Shown here: piece by piece, positions 58,789-64,000 of the stretch | Layout: the number at the start of each line of letters is the position of its first letter | Numbering within the stretch: the first letter of the stretch is position 1 | From: JAUIAI01 sp045106815 | GTDB lineage: Bacteria; Pseudomonadota; Gammaproteobacteria; Burkholderiales; Burkholderiaceae_E | DNA: 64,000 nt | Assembly (NCBI GenBank): GCA_045106815.1 | Contig: JBGCFG010000003.1 | Coordinates: forward strand, 281,438 to 345,437 | Reading direction: 5' to 3' | Made by a program: the position numbers and the translations under genes | The notes under the pieces: generated by a model | Database searches by the model: none | What the model saw: only the letters and a program-made list of their open reading frames with translations | Told to the model about the DNA's origin: nothing

Positions 58789-60878
58789 AAGCACTCGGAT
58801 TTGGCGCTTCGCTTGGCGCGCTGGGTGGCCAACTCGGCGCCCAATGGGAACGCGAGCGTCGTGACACCCTATTCCTGATGGCGACGATTGCCCTAGCGGT
58901 GCTGCCGCATATCGCGTATCTGCCGGTCTGGGTTGTGCTGGCATTCGCAGTCATGTTCGGTTGGCGACTGACGCTTGTTTTTTCCGGCCACGAAATGCCT
59001 GCCAGTTGGATTCGCACGGTGGGCGCGGCCGCCTGCCTGGCTGCCGTGTTTGCTGACTTCGGCAGTTTCATTGGGCGCGAGCAAGGTGTTGCCATGCTCA
59101 CCTTGTTTCTCGGACTCAAGCTGTTGGAAATGAAAGCGCGCCGTGACCTGTTCGTGGCTGTGTTTCTTTGCTTCTTTCTCTTACTGACGTCTTTCTTTCA
59201 TTCGCAGTCAATGCTTAGCAGCGCACTGGTGCTAGTCGCGGTGACCGCATTGACGACGACCATGATTACGATGCAATTCGGCGAGCACGAACTGCCCATT
59301 CCAGGCCGTGTGCGACAAGCAAGTGTCATGATGCTGCAGGCACTGCCGATTGCGATCGCACTGTTCGTTTTGTTCCCGCGACTGGCCACCCCGCTCTGGG
59401 GCGTGCAGGGCCAGGGGAATGCGGCGTCTACCGGCTTGTCATCATCCATGTCGCCTGGTGGCGTCTCGTCTTTATCAAAGTCAACCGCCATTGCGATGCG
59501 GGTGAAGTTTGACGGCAGTGAACCGCCAAGGGCGAGCCGCTACTGGCGCGGCCCTGTCTTTGGTGCGTTTGATGGCGTCACCTGGCGAGCAATTGATAAC
59601 CTTACCCAGCCGGCCCGTCAGCCTGAGCTCAGGCTTAGCAGGGAACAAACGCCGGTGCGCTATGAAGTCACACTCGAGCCCAACGGGCAGCCGTGGCTTT
59701 TGGCGCTTGACATGCCTAGCCGCGTTGAGCCACTTAGCCAGGGATCAGTCAGCATAGGCAGCGGGTTTTCGCTGGAACGCAACAGACCTATTTTCGAGCG
59801 CACGCGTTACCGCCTCGAATCGCATCTGGACTATGTCCTCGCTGCAACGGCGACCGAGCAAGAGTTACGCCCCTGGTTGCAACTACCCGTCGGATTCAAT
59901 CCGCGCACCATGGCGCTTGCAAAAACCTGGCGCGAAGAAATGTTTGGTCAACCCACGCAATCGGTTGTACAACGCGCGCTGAACTGGTTTAACCAGGAAA
60001 ATTTCATCTACACGCTCAACCCGCCACTACTTGGCAGGGACTCAGTCGATGACTTTTTGTTTAATCAACGTGCTGGGTTTTGCGAACACTTCACCTCATC
60101 TTTCGTTGTGCTCATGCGAGCGATGGGTATTCCGGCTCGGGTAATTACCGGCTACCAGGGCGGCGAAATGAACCCCGTCGATGGCTACATGGTGGTTCGT
60201 CAATCCGATGCGCATGCATGGGCAGAGGTATGGATTGAAGGCCTTGGTTGGCGACGCATCGACCCCACATCCGCCGTTGCACCAGAGCGCATTGAATCGG
60301 ACCAACGACTCACCAGTGATAGCGCGCTGGCCGAGCTGGCCGCTGGCAACAGCCTCTGGCAAATGGTCAAGCTCAACTTTGATGCACTGGCCAACACCTG
60401 GAACCAGCTTGTTCTGAATTACGACCGCAGTTCACAGAGCCGGTTGCTCGACGGACTTGGATTTGATGGCCAGGACTGGGCAGCACTTGCCTGGATGCTC
60501 GCTGGCGCCATGGTTTTACTGGTGGGCGGCGGCATGCTGTTTTCACTGCAACCAAGAGCCATTCGAGATGACCTGGCGGTGAGCTTTGACCTCTTCTGCG
60601 CCAAACTCTCAGCACTTGGTTTGCAGCGGCACTCGCATGAAACCCCCGCGAAGTTTCTTGACCGAGCCACCCGCCAGCTCAACGATGAGGTGAGCGCTGA
60701 GGCCCGAAATATCGTTCGCATGTACACCCGCTTACGCTACGGCGATATGAGTGGCGTCTATCAAGGCAAGGAACGTCGCCGCCGCAGCCGAACATCGGTC
60801 GAACGGGCCCGCCACATCGGCGAGGCCCGCGAAATGATGCGACACCTCAAGCTGGCGGTGAAACGATTTAGTCCCTAG
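58785..60878 (+). CDS. TgpA-type membrane transglutaminase
   Basis: A 697-residue protein with five to six membrane helices at the N-terminus, a large periplasmic transglutaminase-like domain and one helix near residue 570. The Cys-His-Asp triad is visible: Cys in QRAGFCEHFTSSFVVLMRAM, His in QSDAHAWAEVWIEG and Asp in WRRIDPTSAV. P. aeruginosa TgpA is essential for growth in that organism and has this layout; the physiological substrate is unknown. It overlaps DUF58 by ATGA and completes the three-gene operon. Its stop lies 17 bp from the convergent large gene. Confidence 0.92.
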   Translation: MKALGFGASLGALGGQLGAQWERERRDTLFLMATIALAVLPHIAYLPVWVVLAFAVMFGWRLTLVFSGHEMPASWIRTVGAAACLAAVFADFGSFIGREQGVAMLTLFLGLKLLEMKARRDLFVAVFLCFFLLLTSFFHSQSMLSSALVLVAVTALTTTMITMQFGEHELPIPGRVRQASVMMLQALPIAIALFVLFPRLATPLWGVQGQGNAASTGLSSSMSPGGVSSLSKSTAIAMRVKFDGSEPPRASRYWRGPVFGAFDGVTWRAIDNLTQPARQPELRLSREQTPVRYEVTLEPNGQPWLLALDMPSRVEPLSQGSVSIGSGFSLERNRPIFERTRYRLESHLDYVLAATATEQELRPWLQLPVGFNPRTMALAKTWREEMFGQPTQSVVQRALNWFNQENFIYTLNPPLLGRDSVDDFLFNQRAGFCEHFTSSFVVLMRAMGIPARVITGYQGGEMNPVDGYMVVRQSDAHAWAEVWIEGLGWRRIDPTSAVAPERIESDQRLTSDSALAELAAGNSLWQMVKLNFDALANTWNQLVLNYDRSSQSRLLDGLGFDGQDWAALAWMLAGAMVLLVGGGMLFSLQPRAIRDDLAVSFDLFCAKLSALGLQRHSHETPAKFLDRATRQLNDEVSAEARNIVRMYTRLRYGDMSGVYQGKERRRRSRTSVERARHIGEAREMMRHLKLAVKRFSP

Positions 60879-60895
60879 CCGCCCGCCTTAGCCGC

Positions 60896-63800
60896 CTATT
60901 CGCTTGGTGCGTTCAGGAAAAATCCGAAGTCAAGATAATTTTCAGGCGTCTTGGGCAAGCGAGGCGGGTAAAACCACTTGTTGAACATCTCCGCGCCAAC
61001 CAGCTCACCATCGAACTCATGCAATGTACAAACAGGCCTGAAGGTTGTGGTGGAATCAGGCGCCGGAGTGTTGAACGACAGGTCAAAACATAGCCTGAAC
61101 CGAGACGCATCATTGAAGTACTGCCTGGCCAGAAGCGACACCACCATGCATCGCGCACTACCCGGAGTACAGGGCTGGCGCCCGCCCGGACCAAATACAT
61201 CGAGGTCGTCTGGCTGACCATTGAGCTGCTGCGAGTAGTCGTACTGCCATTGCTGCAGCGTGCGGTCTAGTGGATAAAGTTTCGAGCTGTCCCAGAGCAG
61301 CAAACCCTTGCTGGGTGTTCTGACCCGACCTGCCACAGCGGTTGAGTTGACGTTCACAAAAAACTCGTTGCCAAGCTCTCCAAAGGTCGCACCCACTTGG
61401 TATTCAGGAATGTCCCCTCGCTCGACTGGGCTCCCCTGATCTCGGCGGAACGCCACCGATGACCGATGCAGAAAATCTGTCGTCTCAAACCCGCGAGCAC
61501 GAATTTCTGCCAGGTCGGCTGCGCGGTTGGGGGTAGCCGGAAACTGCCAGGTTCCGGCGTCTCCAGTCGCCTGCCGGCAACCGTCTTGATGCTCTGACTG
61601 ACCAGGCGCCTGTAGCGACAGCTGCCGCTCAAGTGAAGCACTCAAGATCGCTTGGATCGTCGCTTCGGAGTCAATCTGCGGACGAGAAGTCGTTTGATTC
61701 AGAATCCGACGACCGTTGTTCTCGATGACGAGCGGTGACTGTGCCAAACCCGACAGCGCCGCTTTTAGTCCGCGCTTAATCTGCCAGCCATGCAGGTAAG
61801 GCCTGTCTTCCACCCGGCCGTTCTCGTAAGTGAACTCACAGCGCGTTGTATTGAGATTTCGCGTGCCCGCTGCTAAATCTCTCGGGTCGAATGGATCACC
61901 GTCTACAGGTAGGTAACGCATCCCCTCGGATAGAAACGCTCCCTGCGTTTCACTGGAAAGGTAGAACTCTTCTACCGAATTGAGGCGCCAGATTCGCTGG
62001 CCGTTGAGCGTTACCCGCTCCGGCTGACCAATCCCCTCCGAGATATAGATCAAGTCTCGTTGCGACCCAGGTTGCGCATTGGCATTTCGAAATTCAAGCG
62101 GCTTTAGTTGCTCACTCCAACGGAAAACTTCTCCGTCACCACAGGTCACGGCTTCTCGCCGAGCAATCCAGCAAGCCCGCTTGGTCAGCGCGACCTTCAC
62201 GACAGTATGCAAAGGTCTGCCCGCCGCTTGATCGGCATTGATCCAATAGACTTCGCCATCGCTGTTGAGCGCATAGACGTTGGCCCGGCTTTCGGACGCT
62301 AACTGCACGACTGTCCCGGGGACATTCAATTCAAAACCGGGGGCGTTACCGCCTTCCAGAATCACACGAATCTTCCCCAGGCGTGTCAGGAAGTACTGGC
62401 GCCGCGGGCCCTGGAAAGGGTATTGACCACGATCTCTCGCCGCGCCGTATTCCGGCACCAGGGCTGGCGGCACAAACTTATCGAACGCCATATCGACGAC
62501 CGGCCACGGAAGGACCTGCGCAGTCGCGACCGGGTTGTTTTGATCACTCACCGCGACGAGCTTGCCGTTTCCCAACACCAAATAAAAGATCGCGGAGGTT
62601 TGAGGTGTGGTACCAACTCGTGAAGCCGGCGGAATGGAAATCGCCACGATAGGCTCACCAATCGAGATTTGCTTGGGCTCAAGCCGCGAAAGCGTCCCCA
62701 GCAAATCCGCTCGGGCAGCATCGCGCGATGGTTCGCGGCCAGTTACCTGGTGTGGGGTAAGCGGCGCAACATAAGTAATTGTCTGACGACTCTTATGCAA
62801 AGCGACGATCTGCCCTTCTGTGCCAACGCGCAGGTCAACAAAGCCATCATTACGATCACCGACACCTGTCGCCACAAGAGTGAGATCTCTTTTGCCATCG
62901 ATGAAACCGATGCTCGTGCCATCAGCGCTCACATCGAAATTCACGCCGCCCACTCGTTCAATTTCGATTTCGCCGCGCGTATTCATGCGGACCCGCTGCG
63001 TAATATCGCTACGGGTGACAAAAGACTCACCGCATGGGATCTGACCTGCCGGGCAGGGATCAACCTGGATGATCTTTTGGATCTCTGTTTCGTATTCCGC
63101 CAGGGCCGCTTCACGACCGCTCAGGCTTTGATCACCCGCGCGACTCGCAATGCTGCTCGTAGCCACTGACTTGGCGCGCCAGAACGCATCATAGGTATAG
63201 GCCAGGTAACGATCACCATCATTTGCGCACCCATTGCCATCTTGGTTGCCACCGGTCTGGCTACCGATCTTCGAGGCAATACTGCAACCGTTGGAATTGA
63301 TGAGATCGAGTTTTCCATCGCTGAGATCTTCGGCTAACTGCTGCGCGGCGACCAGTGCAGGGCGCTCTTCATTGGGCAGAAAAGTGCCCGCCTGTACAGC
63401 AAACCCTGCGTTAGCTGCGCTATATCGGCCTCGATCATTATCCGGAATACGGCCGGCCTGATCCAAGCTAGCGTTGTCGAGCGCAATGGGTGCGGCCGTA
63501 ATCTCAAACAGTCCTGATCCGCTTGAAGCTCGGAAGTTGCCGGGTAATTGGTCGGTCAGAATCGCAGACACGGCATCGTTGGCGTCTTTGACGATAGTGG
63601 CATCGTTCTTAACAGCGAAACCGCTGGCACCCGACGGAGCAGAGGCGAGTTGGCGCTCCACGTTTCGAGCAGCCGCCGTCGTGAAGCTGGTGATGCCAAC
63701 AAAACTGCGTTGCATGTTGGGTACAACCACACTGAAAACATCGCCATCCCGGAGTGGGCGAAAGTTTTCAACTGCTTCATCAAAGTAATCGGAGGTATCC

Positions 63801-64000
63801 GCCGGATCGTCAGACTTGGAAAAACTCACTTTGTAGGGCGAATTCAGGTAGCAGACCTTGAGTGTTGCAAAGCCGCGCTCATCCGTTTTGCCAACCACGG
63901 CTTGTGCGCTCTGATCATTAAGTCGTTGCATCGTGACTTTGACCGAACGAAACCGGCCTAGCGCTCCACCGGCCCCAATGTCACCGCCGCCAGAAGCACC
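60896..64000 (-). CDS. Very large uncharacterised protein, N-terminus beyond the window
   Basis: At least 1034 residues; the frame is open from the stop at 60896 to base 64000, so the internal Met at 63931 is not necessarily the start. The visible N-terminal part is Gly-rich (GASGGGDIGAGGALGR), a pattern I associate with the linker after a lipobox cysteine. A beta-sandwich-like segment follows (VVGKTDERGFATLKVCYLNS, YFDEAVENFRPL, VFSVVVPNMQ). Later come propeller-like strands (VYALNSDGEVYWINA, YLVLGNGKLVAVSD, AVTCGDGEVFRW). There are many cysteines and a C-terminal domain around FNKWFYPPRLPKTPENYLDF. I do not recognise the whole protein. It is probably exported and surface-linked. Confidence 0.75.
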   Translation of the reverse strand, partial: GASGGGDIGAGGALGRFRSVKVTMQRLNDQSAQAVVGKTDERGFATLKVCYLNSPYKVSFSKSDDPADTSDYFDEAVENFRPLRDGDVFSVVVPNMQRSFVGITSFTTAAARNVERQLASAPSGASGFAVKNDATIVKDANDAVSAILTDQLPGNFRASSGSGLFEITAAPIALDNASLDQAGRIPDNDRGRYSAANAGFAVQAGTFLPNEERPALVAAQQLAEDLSDGKLDLINSNGCSIASKIGSQTGGNQDGNGCANDGDRYLAYTYDAFWRAKSVATSSIASRAGDQSLSGREAALAEYETEIQKIIQVDPCPAGQIPCGESFVTRSDITQRVRMNTRGEIEIERVGGVNFDVSADGTSIGFIDGKRDLTLVATGVGDRNDGFVDLRVGTEGQIVALHKSRQTITYVAPLTPHQVTGREPSRDAARADLLGTLSRLEPKQISIGEPIVAISIPPASRVGTTPQTSAIFYLVLGNGKLVAVSDQNNPVATAQVLPWPVVDMAFDKFVPPALVPEYGAARDRGQYPFQGPRRQYFLTRLGKIRVILEGGNAPGFELNVPGTVVQLASESRANVYALNSDGEVYWINADQAAGRPLHTVVKVALTKRACWIARREAVTCGDGEVFRWSEQLKPLEFRNANAQPGSQRDLIYISEGIGQPERVTLNGQRIWRLNSVEEFYLSSETQGAFLSEGMRYLPVDGDPFDPRDLAAGTRNLNTTRCEFTYENGRVEDRPYLHGWQIKRGLKAALSGLAQSPLVIENNGRRILNQTTSRPQIDSEATIQAILSASLERQLSLQAPGQSEHQDGCRQATGDAGTWQFPATPNRAADLAEIRARGFETTDFLHRSSVAFRRDQGSPVERGDIPEYQVGATFGELGNEFFVNVNSTAVAGRVRTPSKGLLLWDSSKLYPLDRTLQQWQYDYSQQLNGQPDDLDVFGPGGRQPCTPGSARCMVVSLLARQYFNDASRFRLCFDLSFNTPAPDSTTTFRPVCTLHEFDGELVGAEMFNKWFYPPRLPKTPENYLDFGFFLNAPSE

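Overview
The window reads as chromosomal DNA of a motile Betaproteobacterium, most likely Burkholderiales. The evidence is gene order: glmM-folP-ftsH-rlmE // yhbY, greA-carB-carA, dnaX-ybaB-recR beside the 4.5S RNA gene, trxA-rho-rpmE2, and orn / M48 protease-rsgA / coaL-rplS-trmD-rimM-rpsP. These are neighbourhoods I recall from that order; I could not search databases. I see no prophage, insertion sequence, CRISPR array or integron.

Layout. 1-13217: flagellar export and basal-body genes. The run is fliS (5' end cut off by the window), fliT, a YcgR-type PilZ brake, fliE on the opposite strand, then fliF-G-H-I-J-K and fliL-M-N-O-P-Q-R on the plus strand with many ATGA or short overlaps. A terminator-like hairpin splits fliK from fliL. 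13300-20630: a signalling block with a receiver-fused NarX-type kinase and its NarL-type regulator, a membrane PAS kinase, and a cytoplasmic six-PAS HisKA_2 kinase overlapping an ANTAR-domain regulator, which is an RNA-binding antitermination type of output. 20848-21162: tRNA-His, tRNA-Arg and tRNA-Pro, all minus strand.

21197-33004: housekeeping genes. These are glmM, folP, ftsH, rlmE, yhbY, greA, and carA/carB with an orphan lipoprotein gene between them. A roughly 200-bp nested palindrome with perfect 35-bp arms lies between folP and ftsH. 33166-37753: a CaiB/BaiF CoA-transferase, recR, ybaB, dnaX and the 4.5S RNA. 37878-40659: trxA, a 750-bp non-coding leader, rho, rpmE2 and a strong terminator. 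40796-48440: a PMT-type glycosyltransferase, orn, a Ste24-like M48 protease, rsgA, coaL, rplS, trmD, rimM and rpsP. 48823-51262: a low-complexity membrane-anchored protein and an endonuclease/exonuclease/phosphatase-fold protein.

51281-56538: fatty-acid oxidation genes. These are an acyl-CoA dehydrogenase and etfA/etfB, divergent from a MarR regulator across a perfect 12-5-12 palindrome that overlaps a good sigma70-like promoter, followed by an enoyl-CoA hydratase-like gene. 56770-60878: a MoxR / DUF58 / TgpA-transglutaminase operon. 60896-64000: a very large, unrecognised, probably exported protein whose N-terminus lies beyond the right edge.

The best candidates for something new are the six-PAS/ANTAR pair, the large orphan at the right edge, the folP-ftsH palindrome, the lipoprotein inside carAB, and the marR/etf control region.
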